DNA of 40,923 nucleotides. Origin: Bacteroidota bacterium. Lineage in GTDB: Bacteria > Bacteroidota > Bacteroidia > Palsa-948. Positions 8,256-16,299 of this stretch are shown piece after piece. The position numbers and the translations under genes were made by a program. Within the stretch, counting starts at the first letter, position 1. Every line of letters begins with the position of its first letter. The notes under the pieces are model-generated. The model saw only the letters and a program-made list of their open reading frames with translations, was not told where the DNA came from and did no database searches. Location: positions 1 to 40,923 of the forward strand of contig JACRAM010000028.1 of the NCBI GenBank assembly GCA_016213405.1, written 5' to 3'.

Positions 8256-10403
8256 ATGAAAAAAATAAAACTCCCGCATCCGCTTATCCTTATTGTGGGA
8301 ATTGGTTTTCTCCTCTACGCCCGTTCGCTTTCATTTGATTACACCAACTTTGACGACAATTCTCTCATTCAGGATAACCAGAATTATATTTCAGACATTT
8401 CAAATCTTGCCGATGCGTTCAGAAAAACAGTTTTCATTACCGGCTCAGATGTTTTTTACCGCCCTGTGGAAACGGTCTGGTTCATGCTCAACGCCCAATT
8501 TGGCGGAACCAATCTTTTCGTCTATCATCTTTCGGCTTTGCTTCTTCATTTTCTTGCAGTGTATTTTGTTTTTCTTTTACTCAGGCGATTTAATAATTCA
8601 GAAGAAGTTTCTCTTTTTCTTTCTCTGATATTTTTGGTTCACCCCGTGCTTACGCAGGCGGTTGTTTGGGTGCCGGGAGTGGTGGATATTCTGACAACGG
8701 TTTTTTCTGTCAGCGCTTTTCTTTTCTTTTTAAATTTCATTAAATCCCGGAAGAGAAAACATTTTGTATTGCACATTTTGTTTTTTGCTTTGGCTCTTTA
8801 TACAAAGGAGATTTCCATAGGAATAATTGTGGTCTGTCTCTTTTATCTTCATTTCATTGAAAAAGAAAAATTAGTTTCATACAATAAGAAAGTTTTTCTT
8901 GCCGGCTGGCTGGTTGTATCTGCCGTATGGTTTATGATGCGCGATGCTGCTTTGCAGAGCCAGCAAGGCAAAGGAGTAAGTTCAATGATTTCGTCCGTTG
9001 CAGAAAACCTCACGGGCTTTATTCTGTATATCGGAAAGATTCTTTTGCCCTTCAATCTTTCTGTAATGCCTGTGATGAAAGACAATACTTTTATTTTCGG
9101 AATCATTGCATTGGCAATTATCATCGGAGTAGTCTTTATTTCAAAAGAAAGAAAATCAAACTGGATTTTGTTTTCTGTTATCTGGTTCGTGATTTTTCTT
9201 TTGCCTACATTTATCCGAACCAGTGAATTCCGCGTTCATCAGTTTTATGAGCACCGTATGTATTTGCCGATGGTTGGGTTTTTACTTCTTGCCACACAGG
9301 TTGACTGGATTAAAAACTTCTCTTCTGAAAAGACAATCTGTAGAATCTCTGCTCCGGCTATTTTGCTTTTCTTTTTCATGCTCACGTTCAGGCACGAGAA
9401 AACCTTCAGCGATACCAAATTATTTCTTGATAATGCAATTGCCACTGCACCCAATTCCTCTCTTGCTCACCGAAACATGGGAATTTATTTTCAGGATATG
9501 GATGACAAAACCGGGCATAAAGAAAAATCTTTTTTAGAAAATGCCGCTGAGGAGTACAAAAAGTCATTGGGATTAAATCCTAATGAAAATGATTTGCATA
9601 ACAACCTTGGCGTGATTTATGACACATGGGGCAAAAAGGATTTGGCAGAGAAGGAATATCTGGCAGAAACAAAATCGAACCCTGCCAACAGTCAGGCGTG
9701 GCACAATATGGGAGTGATTTGCGCTGAAAGAAATGAAAATGAAAAAGCAGAAATATATTTTAAGAAGGCGATTGAATTGCATCCTGCCGCCAGCACGTAT
9801 CAGCAGTTAGCGCTTCTTTATAAAAAAACGGGAAGGAAGCAGGAGTTTGAAAAAATTGTTTCCATGCTTCAGAACGCGCAACAGGGAACACAAAATTCTC
9901 AAAATAATCTTACAGTTCCCAATCAAGCGATTCCAACAGATGCTGCTTCGCTCGGAAGGCAATTAATGCAACAAGGCAAGCTTCAGGAAGCTGAAAAAGT
10001 TTTCCTGAAAGAACTTTCTACTGACTCGTTGAACAAAGTCGTTCTGTTCAATCTCGGACTCATTTATTATTCTTCCAAGCGATTGCCCGATGCGGAAAAT
10101 GTTTGGAGAAAAGCTGTTCATATAGATTCTACCTACACCGATGCATATAATAACCTTGCTATCTGCCTTGCCCAGCAGGGAAAGAATTCTGAAGCTGAAA
10201 TTGTTTTGAAGAAATTAGTTTCTTCCAACCCTGATTATGCTGACGGGTATTTCAACCTAGCTAACTTTTATGCCCGCAACGGCAGAGATGATAATGCGCT
10301 TGTGTATGTGAATGTGCTGAAGAAAAGAGGAATCACAAAAGAGCAGTTTGCACAGAGAGGAATTAAGCTGAGTGCTGAGCTTGAAAAAATATTTGATAAA
10401 TAA
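8256..10403 (+). CDS. TMTC-like GT-C membrane protein with C-terminal TPRs
   Basis: A 715-residue protein. Residues of about 1-385 contain roughly ten transmembrane helices, with the first external loop SFDYTNFDDNSLIQDN carrying acidic residues, followed by FYRPVETVWFMLNAQFGG and LSALLLHF. This layout is that of TMTC-type GT-C mannosyltransferase homologues widespread in bacteria. Residues of about 400-710 hold at least six TPR units (LHNNLGVIYDTWGKKDLAEKEY, AWHNMGVICAERNENEKAE, AYNNLAICLAQQGKNSEAE). It may transfer a sugar from a lipid carrier to an exported protein, with the TPRs binding the acceptor; this is inference. The next GT-C-like gene starts 6 bp downstream, so they form an operon. 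Confidence 0.75.
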   Translation: MKKIKLPHPLILIVGIGFLLYARSLSFDYTNFDDNSLIQDNQNYISDISNLADAFRKTVFITGSDVFYRPVETVWFMLNAQFGGTNLFVYHLSALLLHFLAVYFVFLLLRRFNNSEEVSLFLSLIFLVHPVLTQAVVWVPGVVDILTTVFSVSAFLFFLNFIKSRKRKHFVLHILFFALALYTKEISIGIIVVCLFYLHFIEKEKLVSYNKKVFLAGWLVVSAVWFMMRDAALQSQQGKGVSSMISSVAENLTGFILYIGKILLPFNLSVMPVMKDNTFIFGIIALAIIIGVVFISKERKSNWILFSVIWFVIFLLPTFIRTSEFRVHQFYEHRMYLPMVGFLLLATQVDWIKNFSSEKTICRISAPAILLFFFMLTFRHEKTFSDTKLFLDNAIATAPNSSLAHRNMGIYFQDMDDKTGHKEKSFLENAAEEYKKSLGLNPNENDLHNNLGVIYDTWGKKDLAEKEYLAETKSNPANSQAWHNMGVICAERNENEKAEIYFKKAIELHPAASTYQQLALLYKKTGRKQEFEKIVSMLQNAQQGTQNSQNNLTVPNQAIPTDAASLGRQLMQQGKLQEAEKVFLKELSTDSLNKVVLFNLGLIYYSSKRLPDAENVWRKAVHIDSTYTDAYNNLAICLAQQGKNSEAEIVLKKLVSSNPDYADGYFNLANFYARNGRDDNALVYVNVLKKRGITKEQFAQRGIKLSAELEKIFDK

Positions 10404-10409
10404 AATCCA

Positions 10410-12143
10410 ATGAAACGTTCCCTGATTGCTTGCTGGCTGGCGGTTCTTGTATTGCTGACCTACAGAATTTCATACATGAAACTTGATTCTAAGGAACCAT
10501 TCGTTGTAACAACATGGGATGCCTTAGGATATTATTTTTATCTGCCATCGGCATTTATTTACCACGATGCTTCTGAATTAAAATGGTTTTCGAAAATTGA
10601 CAGCGCCTATTCTGTATCGGGCGGACAGTTGTATCAGGCAGGAAAATCAAAGAACGGAAATTATGTTTTTAATTATCTGAGTGGCGTTGCCATTCTTCAA
10701 GCTCCGTTTTTTTTAACGGCTCATGCAGTTGCAGGCATTGCAGGATATGCCCGTGACGGATTTTCTCCTCCCTATCAATACGCCATTGCTTTCAGTGCAA
10801 TTATTTATTGCGTGTTAGGAATTTTCCTTCTCAGAAAAATACTGCTGAATTATTTTGATGACGCAACCACCGCTGTAACATTATTGCTCTTGTTGCTTGC
10901 AAGCAATTTTGTTCAATACGTTTCAATAGATGGAGCCATGAGCCACAGTTATATTTTTTCCATGTATGTGCTGGTACTTTATGCTGCCATGAAGTGGCAT
11001 GAAAAACCTGCAGTTCGCTGGGCTTGTATAACCGGATTCATAATCGGGTTAGCCACCATCTCCCGTCCTACTGAATTAATTATCCTGTTCATTCCGCTAT
11101 TGTGGGGTTTGCAGACTAAAGAATCATCAAAGCAAAAATGGGATTCAGTGAAGGCAAATAAGAGCCATATCGTTTATGCAGCATTATGCGGGTTTATAGG
11201 TGTGCTTCCTCAAATGATATACTGGAAGATCACATCCGGCTCATTCATTTATGATGTGGGAAGCAAGTGGGATTTTCTGTCTCCGCATTTCAGGGTTTTA
11301 TTCGGCTGGGAAAAAGGTTGGTTTATTTACACGCCTGTAACGGTTTTATTTGTAGCGGGATTATTTTTTATGAAAAAATTTCCTTTCCGTAAATCTGTAA
11401 TCACTTTTTGTTTATTGAATATATGGGTAATAACTGCATGGCACGATTGGCGGTATGGAGCCAGCTATTCCTGCCGCGCTTTAGTTGAAAGCTATCCGGT
11501 ATTTGCACTCGCGCTGGGTACGTTTATTCAGAAAATTAATTTTTCAAGGTGGAAATATGCCTTTTATGCAGTTGGATGTTATTTGATTTTTGTCAACCTG
11601 TTTCAGATTGTGCAATATAACAGCACCCTTCTTCATTACAATGACATGAACCGGAAATATTATTCAGGCATTTATTTGAATATGCATCCTTCGCCTTTTG
11701 ATATGAGTTTGCTTGATACGGATGAAATGCTTACTGATGAAAGCAATTACCAGAAAATCATTTTAGCGAATGCAGACAGTATAAGCAACATTGCTCTCGA
11801 ACCCTATGCGTCTTCCTCTTTATTCGAAACAAAAATCTCAACTGCCGAAACGAAAAATAATAATCACGAAGACTGGATTAAAATTGAAGCGACTATTACT
11901 ATCCGCAAAGGCACGTGGGGATGTTTTATAAATTCAGAACTTCAGACGGGCGATTCAATCAAGCACGATAAGGTAAGACTGCAAAATGCAATAAGTAGTC
12001 CGGGTAAGGATAACGAATACGGATTTTATGTGAAGGTGCCTGAATATTTCAGGCAAAGCATATTCAGATTATCCATTTATTCCCCATGCGAACTGGAGGG
12101 AGAAATAAAAAAGATGAAAGTAACCCGTTTAACGAGCCGGTAA
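10410..12143 (+). CDS. Multi-pass GT-C-like membrane protein
   Basis: 577 residues with about ten hydrophobic helices up to residue 420 and a soluble C-terminal domain (about 430-577) that should face the periplasm. After the first helix comes FVVTTWDALGYYFYLPSAF, an acidic first-loop motif in the place where GT-C glycosyltransferases carry the catalytic Asp. Later it has ISRPTELIILFIPLLWG and GWEKGWFIYTPV. The organisation suggests a dolichyl- or polyprenyl-phosphate-sugar dependent glycosyltransferase, family 39-like, but no specific family motif confirms it. It is probably co-transcribed with the TMTC-like gene just upstream. The acceptor is unknown. Confidence 0.65.
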   Translation: MKRSLIACWLAVLVLLTYRISYMKLDSKEPFVVTTWDALGYYFYLPSAFIYHDASELKWFSKIDSAYSVSGGQLYQAGKSKNGNYVFNYLSGVAILQAPFFLTAHAVAGIAGYARDGFSPPYQYAIAFSAIIYCVLGIFLLRKILLNYFDDATTAVTLLLLLLASNFVQYVSIDGAMSHSYIFSMYVLVLYAAMKWHEKPAVRWACITGFIIGLATISRPTELIILFIPLLWGLQTKESSKQKWDSVKANKSHIVYAALCGFIGVLPQMIYWKITSGSFIYDVGSKWDFLSPHFRVLFGWEKGWFIYTPVTVLFVAGLFFMKKFPFRKSVITFCLLNIWVITAWHDWRYGASYSCRALVESYPVFALALGTFIQKINFSRWKYAFYAVGCYLIFVNLFQIVQYNSTLLHYNDMNRKYYSGIYLNMHPSPFDMSLLDTDEMLTDESNYQKIILANADSISNIALEPYASSSLFETKISTAETKNNNHEDWIKIEATITIRKGTWGCFINSELQTGDSIKHDKVRLQNAISSPGKDNEYGFYVKVPEYFRQSIFRLSIYSPCELEGEIKKMKVTRLTSR

Positions 12144-12151
12144 TAAAATCC

Positions 12152-13255
12152 TCAAAACTTATATCCAATTCCGAACTCAACATTTTCAGCAGTTGCCCAG
12201 TGAGTTTTCAGCGTGTAATTGATGATGAAGTGTTGGGTTGCCTGATAGCGGATTCCGATCCGGTGGTAAAGAGGTCCCTTTACAGTTGTCTTTGAAAAAA
12301 CATACGCTCCCATTTCAAGCGGGAGAGAAAACTTTCCAACCACAAGTTCGTAGCCAAAGCGTAAACCCAACTGCAGGTTATTAAGTTTATTGCTTGTATC
12401 AAAAAGAGTATCGCGTTCCGCTGTGGCAAGGTTTTTCATTTCGTAAAAGGCATCTGCTCCCATGCAGAAGCGCGATTTTTCTGAAACAGTTTTCCATTCA
12501 GTTGCATAGACAGAATAAGCCGCATATTTTTTTCCATCGGGCGCACTTGCTTCATTCTGTCCTGCCGCGGCAATGATTGTAAAAAAATATTTCTGCTTCA
12601 GGGTATCAGGTTTCACAGCTTGTATTATCGCTGATTGCTGATTTTTGTTTTCTGATTTCTTAAAACTGATTCCCACATTCACCGTGGCAATGTTTATTCC
12701 CAGATTCGGCATCGTCCACGCTCCATTCGACAGGTGAGAAAGCCCGATACCCGTTTCCATTCTCATGTTTTTTGCAGGATAAAAAACAGAATTCAACTTA
12801 AGATTGATAAAAGCATTGAGAAGCGAACCGTTGATATTATTTTTGTGATTGTCAATGCGGTTATAGGGCTTTGTAATGAGGCCGATTCCATCGCTTGCCC
12901 GAATATAAAGCTTGAACTTTCTATCGGGATTGAGCGGAAAATTTACAAATGGAAAAATTCCAATTGCCTGTCCGAGTTGTTCGGCATTTCCCAGATCGGC
13001 AAAATAAAGACCTAAACCCTTTTCCGGATTTTTATAAACCTGTTCCCATCGCTTTGCTCCGTTTGTTTGCAGAATAAAGTTCAATTCTCCTGCCGGAACG
13101 TGGCTCTTGATGAGATATTCCATATTGCGGTGATGCGGAATGATGAAGCCATAGTGCGCGTTCAGATTGACATAAAGTTTTTTCCCGGGAAGTGTATCCT
13201 GGCAGAATAAAGCATAAGAAATTAAAATAAAGAATATGGTAATGATTCTTTTCAC
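12152..13255 (-). CDS. PagL-like acyloxyacyl hydrolase (lipid A deacylase family)
   Basis: A 367-residue outer-membrane protein with signal peptide ISYALFCQ. Residues 25-200 are a beta-barrel with the PagL-type motif HLSNGA at 174-179, in which His174 and Ser176 match the catalytic His and Ser of the family. The Glu of the Pseudomonas triad is not evident; the equivalent stretch reads PNLGIN, which I recall as usual in Bacteroidetes relatives. The last 160 residues (YFFTIIAAAGQNEA to the final GIGYKF) form a second stretch of strands. Activity would remove the 3-O-acyl chain from lipid A. It is transcribed divergently from the GT-C gene at 13301. Confidence 0.75.
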   Translation of the reverse strand: MKRIITIFFILISYALFCQDTLPGKKLYVNLNAHYGFIIPHHRNMEYLIKSHVPAGELNFILQTNGAKRWEQVYKNPEKGLGLYFADLGNAEQLGQAIGIFPFVNFPLNPDRKFKLYIRASDGIGLITKPYNRIDNHKNNINGSLLNAFINLKLNSVFYPAKNMRMETGIGLSHLSNGAWTMPNLGINIATVNVGISFKKSENKNQQSAIIQAVKPDTLKQKYFFTIIAAAGQNEASAPDGKKYAAYSVYATEWKTVSEKSRFCMGADAFYEMKNLATAERDTLFDTSNKLNNLQLGLRFGYELVVGKFSLPLEMGAYVFSKTTVKGPLYHRIGIRYQATQHFIINYTLKTHWATAENVEFGIGYKF

Positions 13256-13269
13256 TTGAGGGATTTATG

Positions 13270-13277
13270 CAAAACTA
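13270..13277 (-). promoter_or_regulatory. Bacteroidetes -7 box TAGTTTTG for the PagL-like gene
   Basis: On the minus strand this reads TAGTTTTG, fitting TAnnTTTG, 15 bp before the ATG at 13255. It pairs with a plus-strand box at 13288 to make a compact divergent promoter. Confidence 0.45.
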
Positions 13278-13287
13278 AAAATATCTC

Positions 13288-13295
13288 TATGTTTG
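13288..13295 (+). promoter_or_regulatory. Bacteroidetes -7 box TATGTTTG
   Basis: TATGTTTG fits TAnnTTTG. It overlaps the ATG at 13289, which argues for translation starting at the ATG at 13301 instead, as a near-leaderless transcript. Confidence 0.4.
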
Positions 13296-13300
13296 CACGA

Positions 13301-15046
13301 ATGAAAAAGGATATAAAGAAAAAGAAACATTCGTCCGTTCTTCCATCGCCTTCTTCCGCAAAGAAAAGAACAGAAACTACTTCGGCATTTTCACAATTCA
13401 TTGCGAGTAACAATTTTTATTTTCTGCTTCTTGCCGTTCTTGTATTGCTTGTTTCAAGTATCCGCTGGAGATTAGCCGGAATGCCTCTGGAACGGGATGA
13501 AGGCGAGTACGCTTATTTCGGGCATTTGATTTTGAAAGGCATTCCTCCCTATAGCGAAGCATACAACATGAAACTTCCGGGCATTTATTACATGTATGCC
13601 CTCATCATGGCAGTTTTCGGAGAATCATTTAAAGGCATTCACATCGGGCTTTTAATCATGAATGCAGGAACCATGCTTCTTTTGTTCAGCGCATTCAAAC
13701 GGTTTTTTAATCCTATGACCGGACTCATCACAGCTGGATTCTATGGATTGATGGCTATAACATTTAACGTTTTGGGTTTTGCAGCGCACGCCACACACTT
13801 TGCTGTGTTTTATGTTGCGCTGAGTTTGTTCTTAGCCCCCTTTAATTCCCCCGAAGGGGGAAAACAGCAGTCCAGCAGGAACATTCGGATTTTTCTTTTT
13901 GGTATTTCACTTGGCTTTGCGTTTCTTATGAAACAGCAGGCAGTATATTTTATACTGTTCGGTGGAATTGTTTTTGTTTCTTTTGAAGTTATTAATGCAG
14001 GAGGACTAAAATCTTTTTTTAAATCCACCCTTCGGGGGGTTAGGGGGGCTGTCCTTTTTTCTCTTGGAGTGTTTGTTCCTTATCTGCTGGTGGTGCTTAT
14101 CATGCTTGCATCGGGTACTTTTGATAAGTTCTGGTTCTGGACAGTTCAATATGCAAGCAAGTATGCTTCCGGTCTTCCCTGGTCGCAGGGAAAAGATCTG
14201 CTCGACATGACCTTTGCGCCTATCTGGACTGAGTTCAAATGGATATGGATACTGGCAATTGCAGGATGTGTTGTCGTTTTGCTTCCTGCTTTCTCCATGA
14301 AACAAAAAATACTGGCAATCGCATTTGCCGTGTTTGCGGCATTGGCAACCACTCCCGGATTTTATTTCCGCCAGCATTATTTTATTGTTGCGCTTCCTGC
14401 CGCTGCGCTGCTGGCTTCCATCGCTCTTGATTATGCAGGAAGATGGACTGCTGAAAAAATAAAGATCAAACTGATTGGTATTTTATTTCCGCTGATTGTT
14501 TTTGCATTCCTGTACAACAACATCGTTACAAAATCAAAATTCTTTTACGCAGATGAAGACCCTGTGGCGCTTTGCAAAGCCATTTATGGAACAAACCCGT
14601 TTGTTGAATCGGTAGAGATTGCAAACTATATAAAAGCCAATTCTTCCGATACAGATAAGATTGCCGTGCTGGGTTCTGAGCCGCAGATTCCTTTTTACGC
14701 GAACCGGAAATCAGCCACCGGACATATTTATACCTATGGCTTGATGGAGATTCACGAGTACAATTTAAAGATGCAGGAAGAAATGATCGCTGAAATTGAA
14801 AAAGCAAAACCCCTGTTCCTTGTGTTTTGCAATGTTCCGTTCTCATGGTTGAGCAAACCAAATTCACCCATGAAAATATTTGAATGGTATAATAAATACG
14901 CAACAGAGAATTATAACATTGTCGGGTTAGTGGATATTCCCGACCAGGGACCCAGCAGTTATTACTGGAACGCAGATGCGCAGCGCCAGCCAAAGAACAA
15001 GAACTCTGTTTGGGTGTTTAAGAGGAAGGAGAAAATCACACAATGA
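13301..15046 (+). CDS. GT-C glycosyltransferase, family 39-like, with two repeat-derived loops
   Basis: Multi-pass membrane protein of about 581 residues. After a Lys-rich start and one helix comes MPLERDEGEYAYFG, the acidic first-loop motif of ArnT/PMT-like GT-C enzymes, then YNMKLPGIYYMYALIMAVFG, typical of the family. About ten helices follow, then a soluble C-terminal domain. It probably uses a polyprenyl-phosphate sugar; the acceptor is unknown. Alternative starts are a TTG at 13256 and an ATG at 13289; 13301 was chosen because a promoter box overlaps 13289. Two loops (APFNSPEGGK and KSTLRGVRG) are encoded by an inverted pair of palindromic repeats. Its stop overlaps the nth start (ATGA). 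Confidence 0.8.
   Translation: MKKDIKKKKHSSVLPSPSSAKKRTETTSAFSQFIASNNFYFLLLAVLVLLVSSIRWRLAGMPLERDEGEYAYFGHLILKGIPPYSEAYNMKLPGIYYMYALIMAVFGESFKGIHIGLLIMNAGTMLLLFSAFKRFFNPMTGLITAGFYGLMAITFNVLGFAAHATHFAVFYVALSLFLAPFNSPEGGKQQSSRNIRIFLFGISLGFAFLMKQQAVYFILFGGIVFVSFEVINAGGLKSFFKSTLRGVRGAVLFSLGVFVPYLLVVLIMLASGTFDKFWFWTVQYASKYASGLPWSQGKDLLDMTFAPIWTEFKWIWILAIAGCVVVLLPAFSMKQKILAIAFAVFAALATTPGFYFRQHYFIVALPAAALLASIALDYAGRWTAEKIKIKLIGILFPLIVFAFLYNNIVTKSKFFYADEDPVALCKAIYGTNPFVESVEIANYIKANSSDTDKIAVLGSEPQIPFYANRKSATGHIYTYGLMEIHEYNLKMQEEMIAEIEKAKPLFLVFCNVPFSWLSKPNSPMKIFEWYNKYATENYNIVGLVDIPDQGPSSYYWNADAQRQPKNKNSVWVFKRKEKITQ
13834..13863. repeat. AGCCCCCT-type palindrome inside the GT-C gene (forward copy)
   Basis: AGCCCCCTTTAA, then a perfect 7-bp stem: TTCCCCC (13846-13852), loop GAA, GGGGGAA (13856-13862). 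It encodes LAPFNSPEGGK in a loop between helices. Confidence 0.85.
14025..14050. repeat. AGCCCCCT-type palindrome inside the GT-C gene (reverse copy)
   Basis: The complement reads AGCCCCCCTAAC, CCCCCGAAGGGTGG. CCACCC (14025-14030) pairs with GGGGGG (14034-14039), with one mismatch. It is inverted relative to the copy at 13834 and encodes TLRGVRGA. Confidence 0.8.
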
Positions 15047-15693
15047 TTCGCAAACAACGCTTTGAAAATATAATTGATTACTTCAGCACACACATGCCTG
15101 CTGCTGCAACTGAGTTGGAATACACCAATCCTTATGAGCTTATTGTTTCTACCATTCTTTCTGCCCAGTGCACCGATAAGCGCGTGAACATGACCACGCC
15201 CGCGCTGTTTAAAAAATTCCCTACTGTTCAATCTCTTTCTAAATCATCTCCTGAAAAGGTTTTTCCTTTTATCAAAAGTATTTCTTATCCCAACAACAAA
15301 TCAAGGCATCTGGTAGGCATGGCTAAACTGCTGGTGAAAGATTTTGGCGGTGTGGTTCCTTCTGATGTAAATGAATTAGTGAGACTTCCCGGTGTGGGAA
15401 GAAAAACCGCTAATGTTGTCGCTTCTGTTGTTTACCACAAACCCACCATGGCAGTTGATACGCATGTGTTCAGGGTTTCTGCAAGAATAGGATTAACGGT
15501 GAACGCAAAAAATCCTTTTCAAACCGAAATGCAATTGGTGAAATACATTCCAGAGAATAAAGTTGCCATAGCGCATCACTGGCTGATTCTGCACGGAAGG
15601 TATGTGTGTGTGGCAAGAAATCCTAAGTGCGCTGAGTGCGGAATAAAAGAGTTTTGCAAATTTTATGGGAACAAAAAATCTTTCAACAACTGA
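15043..15693 (+). CDS. nth: Endonuclease III (DNA glycosylase/AP lyase)
   Basis: 216 residues, the normal size for Nth. It removes oxidised pyrimidines and cleaves the abasic site in base-excision repair. The helix-hairpin-helix LPGVGRKTANVV includes the catalytic Lys121; Asp139 in VDTHVFRVSARIGL is the second catalytic residue. The C-terminal [4Fe-4S] cluster has Cys189, Cys196, Cys199 and Cys205 in the standard C-x6-C-x2-C-x5-C spacing. The ATG overlaps the stop of the glycosyltransferase gene by 4 bp, so it is translationally coupled to it without an obvious functional link. Confidence 0.97.
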   Translation: MIRKQRFENIIDYFSTHMPAAATELEYTNPYELIVSTILSAQCTDKRVNMTTPALFKKFPTVQSLSKSSPEKVFPFIKSISYPNNKSRHLVGMAKLLVKDFGGVVPSDVNELVRLPGVGRKTANVVASVVYHKPTMAVDTHVFRVSARIGLTVNAKNPFQTEMQLVKYIPENKVAIAHHWLILHGRYVCVARNPKCAECGIKEFCKFYGNKKSFNN

Positions 15694-15694
15694 C

Positions 15695-15715
15695 CCTTAT
15701 ACCTTATGCCTTATA
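15695..15715. repeat. Tandem heptamers CCTTATA
   Basis: Three units CCTTATA, CCTTATG, CCTTATA, followed by CC and a T-run, directly after the nth stop codon. Part of the 7-bp array class. Confidence 0.8.
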
Positions 15716-15726
15716 CCTTTTTTAAT

Positions 15727-15734
15727 TAGGTTTG
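15727..15734 (+). promoter_or_regulatory. Bacteroidetes -7 box TAGGTTTG before the peroxiredoxin gene
   Basis: TAGGTTTG fits TAnnTTTG and lies 32 bp before the ATG at 15766. The palindrome at 15737-15754 would then overlap the transcript start, placing a hairpin at the 5' end of the mRNA. Confidence 0.45.
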
Positions 15735-15736
15735 CC

Positions 15737-15754
15737 CCGAAGGGACTCCTTCGG
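15737..15754. repeat. CCGAAGG-GACT-CCTTCGG palindrome
   Basis: A perfect 7-bp stem, CCGAAGG (15737-15743) and CCTTCGG (15748-15754), with loop GACT. A copy differing at two bases lies in the cupin gene at 37370-37387. Confidence 0.8.
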
Positions 15755-15765
15755 AGCCTCCCTAA

Positions 15766-16275
15766 ATGCTAAAGCTATTTAAGAACATGGTTAAGAACAC
15801 GCATTCCACACGATTAAAAGAAGGAGACAAAGCCCCTGATTTTTCATTTGTGAATTCTGATGGCGCAACCGTTTCGCTGAAAGATCTGAAAGGGAAAAAA
15901 GTAATTCTTTATTTCTATCCGAAAGACGATACTCCCGGCTGTACGGCTGAATCATGCAACCTTCGCGATAATTATTCTTCGCTGAAAAGAAAAGGATACG
16001 AAGTGATTGGAGTAAGCAAAGACGATGAAAAGTCTCACGGCAAGTTCATTAAGAAATTTAAACTTCCCTTTGCTTTGATCCCTGATACCGGCAAGGAAAT
16101 CATTAAGGACTACGATGTATGGGGAAAGAAAACTTTCATGGGAAAAACTTTTGACGGAATCATCCGCACTACATTTGTGATTGATGAAAAAGGAAAGATC
16201 GAAAAAATAATTCGGAAAGTAGATACTAAAAATCATACGGAGCAAATCTCAGAAACTAATTCAGTAACTCAATAA
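15766..16275 (+). CDS. bcp: Thiol peroxidase, BCP/PrxQ-type peroxiredoxin
   Basis: A 169-residue thioredoxin-fold peroxidase that reduces hydrogen peroxide and organic peroxides using thioredoxin. GDKAPDFSFVNSDG opens the fold; PKDDTPGCTAESCNLRD holds the peroxidatic Cys59 and resolving Cys64, spaced five residues apart as in PrxQ. The ATG at 15787 (MVKNTHSTRLKEGD) is an equally good start. The usual family C-terminus, KVDTKNHTEQI, is followed by SETNSVTQ, and the last five of these residues are encoded by octamer repeats running past the stop codon, so the tail was probably rewritten by repeat growth. The gene lies between nth and recA. Confidence 0.93.
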   Translation: MLKLFKNMVKNTHSTRLKEGDKAPDFSFVNSDGATVSLKDLKGKKVILYFYPKDDTPGCTAESCNLRDNYSSLKRKGYEVIGVSKDDEKSHGKFIKKFKLPFALIPDTGKEIIKDYDVWGKKTFMGKTFDGIIRTTFVIDEKGKIEKIIRKVDTKNHTEQISETNSVTQ

Positions 16276-16290
16276 CTCAACAATTCAATA
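16259..16290. repeat. Tandem octamers at the bcp stop codon
   Basis: Four 8-bp units: ATTCAGTA, ACTCAATA, ACTCAACA, ATTCAATA. The first two include the last codons and the TAA stop of bcp. Confidence 0.75.
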
Positions 16291-16299
16291 AATTTTATC

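Noticed and set aside
12680-12740. PagL-like protein lacking the Glu of the Pseudomonas triad
   Set aside because: The PNLGIN form appears usual in Bacteroidetes homologues, so I do not claim loss of activity.
14006-14377. Long minus-strand ORF inside the GT-C gene
   Set aside because: Shadow frame of a well-supported membrane protein; low-complexity Lys/Pro-rich translation with no family signature.
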